A stretch of 64,000 nt of DNA from Streptosporangium lutulentum (GCF_030811455.1 NZ_JAUSQU010000001.1:1-64000), one strand, 5' to 3'; counted from the stretch's first letter, positions 18,051 to 29,584 are shown. The notes: generated from the letters alone by a model not told the origin. Program-made: numbers and translations.

Positions 18051-19033
18051 TAGGCACGCACCCGGGTCTGTCGGGGGTCGAAGGCGTCACGCAGGCCGTC
18101 GCCGATGAAGTTGATGGAGAGCGCGATCGCGATGATGAACATGCCCGGCCACCAGAACAGCCACGGGCGAACGACCATCGCGCTGCGGTAGCGGCTGATG
18201 AGCTGGCCCAGCGAGGTGTCCGGCGCCTGGATGCCCAGGCCGAGGAAGGACAGCGCCGACTCCAGCAGCACCGCGCTGGCGATGCCCAGCGTGGCACTGA
18301 CGATGATCACGCCGACGGTGTTCGGCAGGATGTGCCGGAAGATGATTCGCCGGGGGGAGGTGCCGATGGCGCGGGCGGCCTCCACGAACTCCTTCTCACG
18401 CAGCGAGAGGAACTCGCCGCGGACCAGGCGGCTCAGCGTCGGCCAGGTCACCAGGCCGAGGAAGAGACCGAGGACGAGCGCGCCGCTGTCGCCCATCATG
18501 CGGCCGACGACGGCGGCGATGATGAGGACCGGGATGGTGATCATCACGTCGGTGAGGCGCATCAGCAGGGCCTCGAGCCGGCCGCGGAAGTAGCCGGCGA
18601 CGGATCCGACGACGGTGCCGAAGAAGGTCGCGACGATGCCGACGACGAACGCGATGATGATCGACTGCTGGGCGCCGCGCATGGTCAGCGCGAAGTAGTC
18701 GATGCCGATGTCGTCCTGGCCGAACGGGTGCTCGCCCAGGTGCATGCCCGCGCCGCCGAGGAACTCGGGGATCAGGCTGAGGGTCGGTCTGCCTTGGTTC
18801 GTCAGGGCGCCGGTGTCGAGGTAGGTCTTGTCCCACCAGCCGGGGATGCCCGCGAAGCCGATGGAGCTGAACGCCAGGATGATGATGAGCCCGAAGAGGA
18901 TCATCCCGGCCAGCGCGGCGCGGTGCCGGAAGAAGCGGCGGCGGACCATCTGGCCCTGGGTACGGGCGACGATCGCCATGCCCTGCGAATCGGATGCGTT
19001 GTCAGGCACCGATGCCTGCGCATTGAGCGTCAT
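18050..19033 (-). CDS. Peptide ABC transporter permease, DppC/OppC type
   Basis: 327 residues from ATG 19033 (MTLNAQASVPDNASD); the frame upstream of this is the shadow of the DppB-like gene. Cytoplasmic N-terminus, then a first membrane segment (AALAGMILFGLIIILAFS), a long periplasmic-side loop and the conserved permease core with EFVEAARAIGTSPRRIIFRHILPN (the EAA contact loop, given here as 24 residues only in position: about 225-248). The C-terminus reads INFIGDGLRDAFDP, typical of DppC. It is translationally coupled to the ATPase downstream. Confidence 0.92.
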   Translation of the reverse strand: MTLNAQASVPDNASDSQGMAIVARTQGQMVRRRFFRHRAALAGMILFGLIIILAFSSIGFAGIPGWWDKTYLDTGALTNQGRPTLSLIPEFLGGAGMHLGEHPFGQDDIGIDYFALTMRGAQQSIIIAFVVGIVATFFGTVVGSVAGYFRGRLEALLMRLTDVMITIPVLIIAAVVGRMMGDSGALVLGLFLGLVTWPTLSRLVRGEFLSLREKEFVEAARAIGTSPRRIIFRHILPNTVGVIIVSATLGIASAVLLESALSFLGLGIQAPDTSLGQLISRYRSAMVVRPWLFWWPGMFIIAIALSINFIGDGLRDAFDPRQTRVRA

Positions 19034-19049
19034 GGGTGGTTCTCCGATT

Positions 19050-20558
19050 TCAGGACAGCCGGATGCGCGGGTCGAGGTACGCATAGAGGATGTCGGCGAC
19101 CATGTTGAAGACGACGATCGCGGTGCCGGTGACGATGAAGAACGCCATGACCGGGGCAGGGTCCACCTCTCTGAGACCCTTGATGAACAGGTTGCCCATC
19201 CCCTGCCAGCCGAAGACGTTCTCGGTGACCACCGCACCGCCGATGACACCGGCGAAGTCGAAGGCCATCAGGGTGGTGACCGGGATGAGGCCGTTGCGGA
19301 AGGCGTGCTTGACCACGACGCTCCGCTCCGGCAGGCCCTTGGCGCGGGCCGTGCGGACGTAGTCCTGGTTCATGACCTCCAGCATGCTCGCCCGGCTGTA
19401 GCGCGTGTAGGTCGCCAGCGAGACCAGGATGAGCGCCATGCTCGGCAGCAGCAGGTGGCCCGCCGAGTCCAGGTTCATCTGCCAGAAGTCACCCACGAAG
19501 TTGGGGGTGCGCGCGCCGATCGTCGAGATCGGACGGCCGCGGACCACCTGACTGTAGGAGTCGAAGGCCTGGAGCATCCGGTCCACGAAGATCAGGGCGC
19601 CGGTGAACAGGCCGGTCAGCACCGAGGCGGTGATCGCCTGGCGGCGCTGGATCCCGCCGAGGCCGTAGCCGAGGCCGACGCAGATCACGACCGTCACCAG
19701 GGCGAGACCGATGATCTCCAGCCAGGTCGGGTCGACCAGCAACGGGCCGAGCACCTCGGAGGCCAGCGCGCCGATCAGGGCGGCGCCGAGAGCGGCGTAG
19801 AGCGGTCCACGCTGTCGCAACCCGGCGGACAGGACGGTGAAGCCCACCCCCGCGGCGAGCGAGATGGCCAGGACGAGGGGGAGCCCGAAACCCGGGTCGG
19901 CGAACCAGCGGGTCACCGAGAGCAGCGTGAACAGCGTGCCGGTGATCGCGGCGCCGACGGCGAAGGCGATGAGCCGTCGCCGGCGGTCGCCCGCGGTGAG
20001 CGCGCCGAAGATCAGTCCGCCGATCAGCGTCAGGACGCCGATGACGGCCGGTGGGATGCTGGGATCCTTCAGCCAGTTGTTGAACTCGATGGCCATGTAC
20101 TGCTTGAGCATCACCGCGATCCAGAAGATCGGCAGGGAGAAGCAGACGAAGGCGGCGAAGGTGACCGAGTAGTCGAAGCCGCTGTACTGGCGGAGGGCGG
20201 AGACGATGCCGATCGTGATGCCGACGACGATCGCCAGCACGGTGGCGACGAGCACGAGCTGGAGGGTGGCGGACAGGGCGTGACCGAGAAGCGGGGCGAC
20301 GTCCTGGCCGTCACGGTTGACACCGAGTTCGCCCCGGAAGAGGCGGCCGAGCCAGCCGAGGTAGCGGAGGGGAATCGGAACGTCGAGCTGCATCCGTTCG
20401 GTGCGGTCGGCGATCTTAAAGGCCTTGTTCGGGCTGTTGTCCTGGCGGAGGTCTTCCAACGGATCGCCCGAGAGCGCCGTCAACACAAAGATGATGAAGG
20501 TGGCCGCCAGGAGGACGAAGAACGAGATGACCAGTCTTCGCGCGATGAAGACGATCAT
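19050..20558 (-). CDS. Peptide ABC transporter permease, DppB/OppB type, with internal membrane insertion
   Basis: 502 residues from ATG 20558 (MIVFIARRLVISFFVLL); ordinary DppB permeases are roughly 310-340. The first about 165 residues (TM1, LDVPIPLRYLGWL, two further membrane segments) and the last about 160 residues (YTRYSRASMLEVMNQDYVRT, AKGLPERSVV, the coupling EAA-type loop and DILYAYLDPRIRLS) are normal. Between about 166 and 340 lies an added stretch with about six hydrophobic segments separated by short charged loops such as GDRRRR and GGIQRRQ. The frame is continuous and base usage matches the rest, so this is not an assembly artefact by appearance. Function of the insert is unknown. 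The gene is 16 bases from the DppC-like gene. Confidence 0.9.
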   Translation of the reverse strand: MIVFIARRLVISFFVLLAATFIIFVLTALSGDPLEDLRQDNSPNKAFKIADRTERMQLDVPIPLRYLGWLGRLFRGELGVNRDGQDVAPLLGHALSATLQLVLVATVLAIVVGITIGIVSALRQYSGFDYSVTFAAFVCFSLPIFWIAVMLKQYMAIEFNNWLKDPSIPPAVIGVLTLIGGLIFGALTAGDRRRRLIAFAVGAAITGTLFTLLSVTRWFADPGFGLPLVLAISLAAGVGFTVLSAGLRQRGPLYAALGAALIGALASEVLGPLLVDPTWLEIIGLALVTVVICVGLGYGLGGIQRRQAITASVLTGLFTGALIFVDRMLQAFDSYSQVVRGRPISTIGARTPNFVGDFWQMNLDSAGHLLLPSMALILVSLATYTRYSRASMLEVMNQDYVRTARAKGLPERSVVVKHAFRNGLIPVTTLMAFDFAGVIGGAVVTENVFGWQGMGNLFIKGLREVDPAPVMAFFIVTGTAIVVFNMVADILYAYLDPRIRLS

Positions 20559-20600
20559 TCTGTCACCCCCTGCTCATTTGAAGGGACTATACGTGCGGAT

Positions 20601-20645
20601 CAGGGCCGGGGCCCGAGGACTTGTGATCCTCCGGCCCCGGCCCTG
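20601..20645 (-). terminator. Intra-operon hairpin between binding protein and permease genes
   Basis: 19-bp stem with one mismatch (CAGGGCCGGGGCC arm; loop CTTGTGA). Placed between the binding-protein gene and the rest of the operon, it probably gives partial termination or mRNA end protection, keeping binding-protein levels above permease levels. Confidence 0.65.
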
Positions 20646-20706
20646 GGAAGGTCGGTGTTACGTCAACCGCGGACGCGGTCGGTGAAGGAACCCTGGAGCA
20701 AAGGGA

Positions 20707-22455
20707 TTACGTCAGGCTCCACTTGTCCATGTTCCAGGTGATGGTCGACTGCGCGGGGTTCGGGACGACGTTCTGGACCGTCTCGTCCCACGCGGCCAGA
20801 CCGGGGTGCTGGAAGAGCGGGATGGTGGCGAGGTCTTCCCAGAGGATCTTCTCGATCTCACCGATGATCGGGTCCTGCGCGGCGATGTCGACGGTCGAGT
20901 TCAGCTTCTTGGTGAGTTCGTCGACCTTCTTGTTGGAGTAGCAGCCGTTGTTGTTGCCCTTGCTCTCGCCGTCGCACTTGGGCGGCGTGGTGTAGGTGGA
21001 GCTCCAGCCGCTGACCAGGGAGGAACCCGACCAGGCGTACAGCGCCACGTCGTAGCCGTTGGCGGGCATCACGGTGCCGAAGAAGTCCTCGGAACCCTGG
21101 TCGACGACCTTGAAACCGGCCTTGTTGCAGGAGTCCATGATGAGCTGGACGGCCGCGGTGCGGCGCGGGTTCGGAGTCTGGTAACCGATCTTGACCTCGA
21201 GGCCGGTCTTGCCCGCCTTCTCCACGAGCGCCTTGGCGCCCTCGATGTCCTGCTGGGCGTAGACGCCGGCGCCACCGCTGGCCGCGATCACCGCTGCGGC
21301 GTTGGTCTGGAACGGGGCCACGTTGCGGACCTCGAGGGGCTTGGCGTCCGGTGCGACCGGCTTGATCAGGTTGTCGACGATGAGCTGCCGGGGCACGCAC
21401 TTGGCGAAGGCCTCACGCAGCGCCTTGTCCTTGAACGGGCTGGAGTCGAAGTTGAAGTCCAGGTGCTCATAGGTGTAGGCGTCGCTGATCTGGGTCTTCA
21501 CGCCCTCAAGAGCCTTGAGCTGGTTGAGCACGTCGGGGCCGGGCTGCGGCTCGACGATCTGAACCTCGCGGTTCTGCAGCGCCTGGGCCTGCTCGTCAAG
21601 GGCGATGAAGCGCTCGACGATGGTGGGAGTCGCTGCGGGGGCGCCCCACCACTTGTCGTTGGCGACGAAGGTCAGCGACTGACCGGCGTCCAGCTTCGAC
21701 AGCTTGTACGGGCCGTTGGACGGGATCAGGTCGGCCGCGGGCAGCGAGCCCTCGACGACCCAGCCGTCGTTGAAGAACTTGATGGCCTTCTCGAGCTTCT
21801 TGGCGTCGGTGGCCTTGACCGCCGCGATGAAGTCGTCCTCGGACAGGCCCGCCTGCTTCTCGACCACGTGGGCGGGCATGATCTCGCCCGCGCCGGGGCC
21901 GCCGGCGACCCAGTCCGCGAACGGCTCGGAGTATTCGAGGGTGAACTTCTTGCCGCCCTTGTCGCACTCGGGCGTCTTGGTGAGGTCGACGCCGCTGGCG
22001 CCGGCGGAGGAGAAGCCCTTGATCTTGGTGGACTTGAAGCCCCACCAGAGCAGGATGTCGTCACAGTCGACCGGGACGCCGTCCGACCAGACCGCCTTGT
22101 CGCTGATCGTGTACTCGACGGTCAGCGGGTCGTCGGAGGTCTTCTCGTAGGTGCCGAAGTCCTTGTCCGGCGTGATGGCACCCTTGTCGCCGTAGATCCA
22201 GAAGCCCGTCAGCACACGCTGGAGGGGGCCGGCGTTACGGGTGGCGTTCTCCGCGGCGGTGTTTTGGTTGTAGGAGTGGAACTCCTGCTCATAGGCGTAC
22301 GTGATGGTCTGAGCCGCCGGAGCGGAGGCCGAGGCCGCGGCCGAACCCGAGGCGGTGGGGTTGCTCGCCGAGTCGTTGCCCGCGCAGGCGCTCAGCAGGA
22401 GGGCACCTCCCGCCACTACCGCTAAAAACTTGCCAGATGTCCGCGCATGGAACAC
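20707..22455 (-). CDS. Peptide ABC transporter substrate-binding lipoprotein (family 5)
   Basis: 582 residues from GTG 22455 (VFHARTSGKFLAV); AAGGAG lies seven bases upstream. The lipobox LLLSACAGN makes it a membrane-anchored lipoprotein, followed by a Ser/Ala-rich linker. The family-5 extracellular solute-binding fold is recognisable from LTVEYTISDKAVWSDGVPVDCDDILLWW (position about 108-135), the internal KDKALREAFAKCV and the C-terminal DLATIPLFQHPGLAAWDETVQNV. It captures oligopeptides or similar ligands outside the cell for the permeases downstream. First gene of the operon; its promoter must lie in 22456-22600. Confidence 0.93.
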   Translation of the reverse strand: MFHARTSGKFLAVVAGGALLLSACAGNDSASNPTASGSAAASASAPAAQTITYAYEQEFHSYNQNTAAENATRNAGPLQRVLTGFWIYGDKGAITPDKDFGTYEKTSDDPLTVEYTISDKAVWSDGVPVDCDDILLWWGFKSTKIKGFSSAGASGVDLTKTPECDKGGKKFTLEYSEPFADWVAGGPGAGEIMPAHVVEKQAGLSEDDFIAAVKATDAKKLEKAIKFFNDGWVVEGSLPAADLIPSNGPYKLSKLDAGQSLTFVANDKWWGAPAATPTIVERFIALDEQAQALQNREVQIVEPQPGPDVLNQLKALEGVKTQISDAYTYEHLDFNFDSSPFKDKALREAFAKCVPRQLIVDNLIKPVAPDAKPLEVRNVAPFQTNAAAVIAASGGAGVYAQQDIEGAKALVEKAGKTGLEVKIGYQTPNPRRTAAVQLIMDSCNKAGFKVVDQGSEDFFGTVMPANGYDVALYAWSGSSLVSGWSSTYTTPPKCDGESKGNNNGCYSNKKVDELTKKLNSTVDIAAQDPIIGEIEKILWEDLATIPLFQHPGLAAWDETVQNVVPNPAQSTITWNMDKWSLT

Positions 22456-23152
22456 GGCAGCACTCCTTCAATTATCCGGTTTGTGGTCAGCCAAGCATTG
22501 GTTGAACAAAGCTGAGCACCGTGACTCTCTCATGGACAAGTGGGACGACATGGGTGTTGCAGACCTGAGACCGGTAACGTCCCAAGCTGTAACAAAGTCG
22601 GGCGCGAAGCGCAAAACGCCCACATTGGGGAGAATCGGGGAGAAATGTAACGTTTGCCTGGAACGTCCCAATATGCGAGATGACGGAGAGTGTCCGACGG
22701 GGGGCGTCGAAAGTCCTCCGGATATGCGATCTCTGCACCGGATTGTTCCGAGGGCCGGAGCGTCGTTCACTGTCCGTAATCACGAAGGTGGGCGCCGCCT
22801 TTCCAGCCGAGATGCCCGCAAGGGATGCGAGCTTGACGGCTGAAGGTGCCGACGTTGGCGAGATCGTACAGGAATTCCTTTTTAGGCGGGTTCAGGGTTG
22901 ATATCGGGTTGTCGAACCATCCCATGTATGAACCTTTTTGTTTCAGGCGTGTTTCAGGGAAGTTCCCTTAGCGATCTATCCGGTCGCTCGTTCGGCCCTC
23001 GAAGAGGGGAAACGTCTGTTCACGCATAAGCGGATCTTCTTCGGTCCTTGGGCCGGGCCGCCGAGGCGCGGCCGTCGATCTGGCCTGATCCTTACGGATA
23101 TTGGCATCCGGGCCACTCGTGAGATCATGGGCCGGACTTCATGCTTGAGCCC
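22456..23152. other. Divergent intergenic region between peptide operon and MFS gene
   Basis: About 700 bases without a supported gene. The part next to the binding-protein gene is less G+C-rich and includes a twice-repeated AACGTCCCAA word (near 22577 and 22663), possibly regulatory. Frames here lack ribosome-binding sites and recognisable domains. Confidence 0.45.
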
Positions 23153-24424
23153 ATGACGATGACCCTTCGGACGCGCAAGCGCGTGCCGCACCGCGCCTGG
23201 ATCGTGGCGGGAGTCGCGTTCGTGGCCATACTCGGCGCGGCCGGGTTCCGGGCGACGCCCGGTGTGCTGATCACCCCGCTTCAGGAGGAGTTCGGCTGGT
23301 CCCGGGGGACGATCTCGCTGGCCGTCTCGATCAACCTCATGCTCTACGGGCTGACCGCCCCCTTCGCCGCGGCTCTCATGGATCGCTTCGGCATGCGCAG
23401 GGTGGTCTCGTGCGCGCTGCTGCTCGTCGCCGCGGGCAGCGGGCTGACCATCCTGATGAACGCGCCCTGGCAGCTCATCCTCTGCTGGGGTGTCCTGGTC
23501 GGCCTCGGGACCGGATCGATGGCCCTGGTCTTCGCCGCCACCCTCACCGAACGCTGGTTCGTCCGTCACCGCGGCCTCGTCACGGGCGTGCTCACCGCGG
23601 GCGGCGCCACCGGCCAGCTCGTCTTCCTCCCCGTCCTCGCTCATCTGGCGGCCGACCAGGGCTGGCGATCGGCCGCCGTCACGGTCACCGCCGCCGCCCT
23701 GGTCGTGGTCCCCCTGGTCTGGTTCCTGCTGCGAGATCGCCCGGAAGAGGTGGGCACGACCGCCCTGGGCGCCGACCCCGACGCGCCCCCGGCCGTCGCG
23801 CGACCCCGGACCGGCAGCGCCGTGCGCGCCCTCACCGTGCTGTGGAGCGCCGCGCGGACCAGACCCTTCTGGCTGCTCGTCGCCGGATTCGCGATCTGCG
23901 GGGCGAGCACCAACGGCCTGGTCGGCACCCACTTCATCCCGGCCGCCCACGACCACGGCATGGCCGAGCCCGCCGCCGCGGGACTGCTCGCACTGGTCGG
24001 GATCTTCGACGTCGTCGGGACCATCGCGTCCGGCTGGCTGAGCGACAAGGTCGACTCGCGGATTCTGCTCGGCGTCTACTACGCGCTGCGGGGCGTGTCA
24101 CTGATGATCCTGCCCAGCCTGTTCGCCGCCTCCACCGAACCCAGCATGCTCGTTTTCATCGTCTTCTACGGTCTCGACTGGGTGGCGACGGTCCCGCCCA
24201 CGGTGGCCCTGTGCCGTCAGATCTACGGGCCCGACGGCGCCGTGGTGTTCGGCTGGGTCTTCGCCTCCCACCAGGTCGGCGCCGCGATCGCCGCCGTCGG
24301 CGCCGGACTCACCCGCGACCACTTCGGCACCTACGACCTCGCCTGGTACGTCGCCGGCTCCCTCTGCCTCGTCGCGGCCCTCATGTCGGTCGCCATCGCG
24401 AAGCAGGCATCCTTGAAGGCGTGA
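23153..24424 (+). CDS. Major facilitator superfamily transporter
   Basis: 423 residues from ATG 23153, with other ATGs at 23141 and 23159; no clear ribosome-binding site, so the exact start is uncertain. Twelve membrane segments are apparent. The N-half contains VLITPLQEEFGWSRGTISLAVSI at about 30-52 and the loop MDRFGMRR (MFS motif A variant). The second half carries SDKVDSRILLGVYYALRG in the equivalent position. This is the pattern of the oxalate/formate antiporter-like and monocarboxylate-type MFS branch. Substrate unknown; it is monocistronic or read with the Pth2-like gene 76 bases later. Confidence 0.85.
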   Translation: MTMTLRTRKRVPHRAWIVAGVAFVAILGAAGFRATPGVLITPLQEEFGWSRGTISLAVSINLMLYGLTAPFAAALMDRFGMRRVVSCALLLVAAGSGLTILMNAPWQLILCWGVLVGLGTGSMALVFAATLTERWFVRHRGLVTGVLTAGGATGQLVFLPVLAHLAADQGWRSAAVTVTAAALVVVPLVWFLLRDRPEEVGTTALGADPDAPPAVARPRTGSAVRALTVLWSAARTRPFWLLVAGFAICGASTNGLVGTHFIPAAHDHGMAEPAAAGLLALVGIFDVVGTIASGWLSDKVDSRILLGVYYALRGVSLMILPSLFAASTEPSMLVFIVFYGLDWVATVPPTVALCRQIYGPDGAVVFGWVFASHQVGAAIAAVGAGLTRDHFGTYDLAWYVAGSLCLVAALMSVAIAKQASLKA

Positions 24425-24500
24425 ACGAACGAGATGGGCGAGTGGCCGGGCACGGGTCCGGGCCCGTCGCACGCGCGGCGGGAGAACCGGGGGAGATCGC

Positions 24501-25265
24501 GTGACCGACGTGACGGACGACATCGCGGGCGCGACGGACGGGGGCGCCGACATGACGGGTGGGGTGCCCGAGACGACGGACAAGAAGGTGCTCCCGCTGG
24601 TGGTGCGGATCGAACGGTCCGCGCCACCCGAGCGGTCCGACGCCCTGGAGGCGGCGGCGCTGGCCGTGCTGACGCTGCTGAACGACCCCCGGGCCCTCGA
24701 CGACGGCGAATGGGCCGAGCAGGTGAGGGCCTGGGAGACCATCGGGATCAGGAAGGTCGTCCGGCGGGCACGCGGGGCGGAGTGGCGCCGGGTGCTCGAC
24801 CTGCCGGGCCTCACCGTCGTCTCGGGCACCGCCGAGGTCCGGGTCCACCCGCCGGTCCCGCTCGACGACTGGCCCAAGGACCTGTCCAGGCTCCAGGTCT
24901 CCGGCACCGAACTGGCTGACTCCGCCGAGCCGGGAGCACCCGGGGACGTGGTCCTCTGGCTCAACCCGGAGCTGGAGATGTCGGCGGGCAAGGCCATGGC
25001 CCAGGCGGGGCACGCGGCTCAGCTCGCCTGGTGGGGAAGCGACGAGCGCGCCCGGCGGGCGTGGCGGGAGGCCGGGCTGGCGGTGGCCGTACGGACGGCC
25101 GACCCCGCCCGATGGGCCGCGCTGGTCGGCGAGGGACTGCCGGTGGTCAGGGACGCGGGGTTCACCGAGATCGAGCCCGGATCCCGCACGGTCATCGCGG
25201 ACGCCCCCTGGCTGCGCGCGGGCGGCTTCCGGCCCGCGGGCTCCGGACCGCTCAGGTCATCCTGA
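24501..25265 (+). CDS. Pth2-like peptidyl-tRNA hydrolase family protein
   Basis: 254 residues from GTG 24501 with GGGGGAG about six bases upstream. The N-terminal about 140 residues are actinobacteria-type and unassigned. The C-terminal about 110 residues resemble Pth2: MSAGKAMAQAGHAAQLAW matches the family's M-GK-AAQ-HAA helix, and FTEIEPGSRTVIADAPW matches its T-I-PGS-T strand. Pth2 enzymes recycle peptidyl-tRNA; whether this long version does so is unproven. Its 3' end overlaps the convergent DUF3616 gene by 14 bases. Confidence 0.72.
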   Translation: MTDVTDDIAGATDGGADMTGGVPETTDKKVLPLVVRIERSAPPERSDALEAAALAVLTLLNDPRALDDGEWAEQVRAWETIGIRKVVRRARGAEWRRVLDLPGLTVVSGTAEVRVHPPVPLDDWPKDLSRLQVSGTELADSAEPGAPGDVVLWLNPELEMSAGKAMAQAGHAAQLAWWGSDERARRAWREAGLAVAVRTADPARWAALVGEGLPVVRDAGFTEIEPGSRTVIADAPWLRAGGFRPAGSGPLRSS

Positions 25266-26259
25266 CGATGTCGGCGAGCACGCCTCCCTCCGGGGTGAAA
25301 CGCGCCTCGGACGGGCTGTCGTAGACCACCAGAAGACGTTCGTCGTCGAGCACGGTGATCCCCTCCGCGTGGTCGGCGCCCTCCCCGTGGGCCAGTTCCA
25401 CCACGAACTCGGGCTCGTGCTCCACGGACGGTTCGTCCTCGGGGCGCCAGCGCATCACCCGGACGGGGCCGTCGAGGCTCATGGTCGGTCCGGCGAGGAT
25501 CAGCAGGTCGTCCCGGTGCGGGCACAGGTCGCGGATGCCGAGGCCGCCGAGGTTCAGGAAATGCGTCCGATACGGCCTGCCGTCGATGGGGGCGAGCCTG
25601 AGCCGGCCCGGACGACGGGGATCGCTCTGCGGCCGGAGCTCCAGCAGTACGGCCCAGCCGCGCAGCACCGGGCCGCGCAGACCGATGAACAGGCGGCCTC
25701 CGAGCACCGCGATGCCCTCGATGTCCAGGCCGTTGTCCTTGCTGGGAATCGATACGAAGGGGGCGAGGTGCGGATCGTCCGCCATCAGGTCGGCCAGGTT
25801 CCGGCCGGCGCCCGACAGGATCTCGGCCCTGCGCCGGCCGTCCTCGCGGACGGGGGTGGCGCCGACGAGCGGCAGCCGTACGAGGATGTAGCGGTTCTCC
25901 TCGCGCGCCACGTCGGCGAGACGGCGTCGGGCCTTCTGGGGGGAATGCTCTTTTTTGACCCGCCTGCGCTTGAGGCTGTGCGACCCCACGGCCCACAGCC
26001 AGCCGTCGGAACGGCCCAGACCCTCGATGTCGGCCTCCTCCGTGCGCCCGGCGGGCAGGTCCACGAAGTCGGCCAGGAAGAACGTGCGCTGGTTGTCGTA
26101 ACGGCCGTCGTGCGAGGTCAGATGTTCGACGGTGGCGGTCTCGTCGCCGGCCAGCCAGAGACCGGGACCGTCGGCACGGACGGCGGACAGATTGGTGTGG
26201 GTCGCGGCCTCGCGGGAGGGGATGTCGAATCGGAGCTCTACCTGGCGTTCTACGCGCAT
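25252..26259 (-). CDS. DUF3616 domain protein
   Basis: 335 residues from ATG 26259 (MRVERQVELRFDIPSREA); the frame is open to 26304, but the start at MRVERQ fits the family. Recognisable DUF3616 features are LSAVRADGPGLWLAGDE, ADIEGLGRSDGWLWAVGSHS, GLDIEGIAVLGGRLFIGLRGPV, GIRDLCPHRDDLLILAGPT and AEGITVLDDERLLVVYDSP. The repeated pattern suggests a beta-propeller or esterase-like fold. No signal peptide is present, so it is cytoplasmic. Function unknown. Confidence 0.8.
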   Translation of the reverse strand: MRVERQVELRFDIPSREAATHTNLSAVRADGPGLWLAGDETATVEHLTSHDGRYDNQRTFFLADFVDLPAGRTEEADIEGLGRSDGWLWAVGSHSLKRRRVKKEHSPQKARRRLADVAREENRYILVRLPLVGATPVREDGRRRAEILSGAGRNLADLMADDPHLAPFVSIPSKDNGLDIEGIAVLGGRLFIGLRGPVLRGWAVLLELRPQSDPRRPGRLRLAPIDGRPYRTHFLNLGGLGIRDLCPHRDDLLILAGPTMSLDGPVRVMRWRPEDEPSVEHEPEFVVELAHGEGADHAEGITVLDDERLLVVYDSPSEARFTPEGGVLADIVRMT

Positions 26260-26354
26260 CCCAGGATCATCGCAGGCGGCGTTCCCCGGTAATGAGGTAG
26301 GCACTCGTTCCCGAAGTGTGATGGGGATCCCGCACGAGAAAACCGGATTTGTCG

Positions 26355-26370
26355 TACGCTCCCGATCGTG
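26355..26370 (+). promoter_or_regulatory. Possible leaderless -10 element before the 26368 gene
   Basis: TACGCT (26355-26360) ends seven bases before the GTG start; there is no ribosome-binding site, so translation probably begins at the transcript's 5' end. Confidence 0.35.
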
Positions 26371-27336
26371 CTCGATGGGTTGGGTGGGACTCAGGGGACC
26401 CGGGAGACGGGTTCGACGCCGACGTATGTGACCGCCGAGGCGGACACGTCGGAATTACCGAAAGTCTTCGGTGACGGCCCCGCGCATTCCCCGGTGAAGC
26501 GATCCCGTATCGGCGACCTGCCGATGCGAGTGATCTACCGCATCCTGGCGGTGGCCGTCGTGGTCGTCCTGGCCGCGGTCGCGGCCGTGGTCGGCTTCGT
26601 GATGTCGGGCTCCTCAGATCAACCGGGCGAGGCGCGGCCGGGGCCGATTGCCGCGCCATCTGCCACGACGCCCTCGTCCGGTGTCAGCTCGCCGCCGCCG
26701 GCGCCGTCAGCGTCGGCCTCCCCGTCCGCCTCCGCCTCGGCCTCCCCCTCGTCGACGCCGGGGATCTCCACCCCGGCGCCGGACCGGAGCGCGGTGGTGA
26801 CGGCACTGGCCGACCCCCGCGTCCCCGATCTGCCGCGTGACAAGCGGCTCGCCCTGCTGCCGGGCAAGCCGTACAAGGGCAAGAGCCGCCTGCGGGACGC
26901 CAAGGCGGGGGTGTCGCTGGTCAGGTTCGGCAAGCCGTGGAAGCCCTACGGCGCGTCGCCGTTCTCCACCAAGCAGGTGCTGCCGGTGGCGAAGGGGGCC
27001 GCTCACCGGGCGATGGTCGTGACCTGCCCGGTGCCGATCCAGGTGCAGAAGGACCCGAAGGACACCGCGGTGCTGGCCGCCCGCTGGACGCTCAACCACC
27101 ACCCCAAGGGCAGCAGGATCACCTGGACCGCCTCGCAGCCGATCAAGGACGGCTGGCTGCTCGCCTACCGGGTGAGGTACGAGGTCAAGGGCAAGCCCCG
27201 GTTCTCCCAGGCGGCCGTCGCCGTGACGGAGGTCGCCGGCGCCAAGCCCGCCATGCTCTTCGTGACGATCCCCGACGTCCAGCGCACGCACTGGCGTGAC
27301 ATCAACACGGCGGTTTCGTCCCTCAGATTGAAGTAG
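26368..27336 (+). CDS. Membrane-anchored hypothetical protein with Ser/Pro linker
   Basis: 322 residues if translated from GTG 26368. One transmembrane segment (ILAVAVVVVLAAVAAVVGFVM at about 59-80) follows a polar N-terminus, then a Pro/Ser/Ala-rich linker with SASASPSASASASPS repeats. An outside domain of about 180 residues follows (VTALADPRVPDLPRDKRLALLPG ... SLRLK). The topology suggests a cytoplasmic N-terminus and an extracytoplasmic sensor or binding domain. I do not recognise the family. It may lie upstream of ftsH in one transcription unit, but 226 bases separate them. Confidence 0.7.
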   Translation: MLDGLGGTQGTRETGSTPTYVTAEADTSELPKVFGDGPAHSPVKRSRIGDLPMRVIYRILAVAVVVVLAAVAAVVGFVMSGSSDQPGEARPGPIAAPSATTPSSGVSSPPPAPSASASPSASASASPSSTPGISTPAPDRSAVVTALADPRVPDLPRDKRLALLPGKPYKGKSRLRDAKAGVSLVRFGKPWKPYGASPFSTKQVLPVAKGAAHRAMVVTCPVPIQVQKDPKDTAVLAARWTLNHHPKGSRITWTASQPIKDGWLLAYRVRYEVKGKPRFSQAAVAVTEVAGAKPAMLFVTIPDVQRTHWRDINTAVSSLRLK

Positions 27337-27562
27337 GCCCCCTCTGGGCAGGAATGGCGTTGTTCGCGGACGTGATGAAACTCGGGGGAATTTCATGGCC
27401 GTCCTCTCCGCGGTCGCGGGCGACGATCCCGCCACCGCTGAGCGGGTGGGGCTCCGGAACGAGCGGCAGAGCCTGAGGAACGCGACGGAGCCGACCGTCC
27501 CGACGCCCTCCTAGAGGACATGCGTTCCAGGAGGCTCCCCCAGAGTCGTGGAGGGGGATGTC

Positions 27563-29580
<2,018 letters not shown>

Positions 29581-29584
<4 letters not shown>

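Noticed and set aside
18828-20741. 637-aa plus-strand frame across the permease genes
   Set aside because: Shadow with highly charged low-complexity sequence; both permeases on the minus strand are certain.
22468-22901. Short frames in the peptide-operon/MFS spacer
   Set aside because: Overlapping on both strands, no ribosome-binding sites, no recognisable domain.
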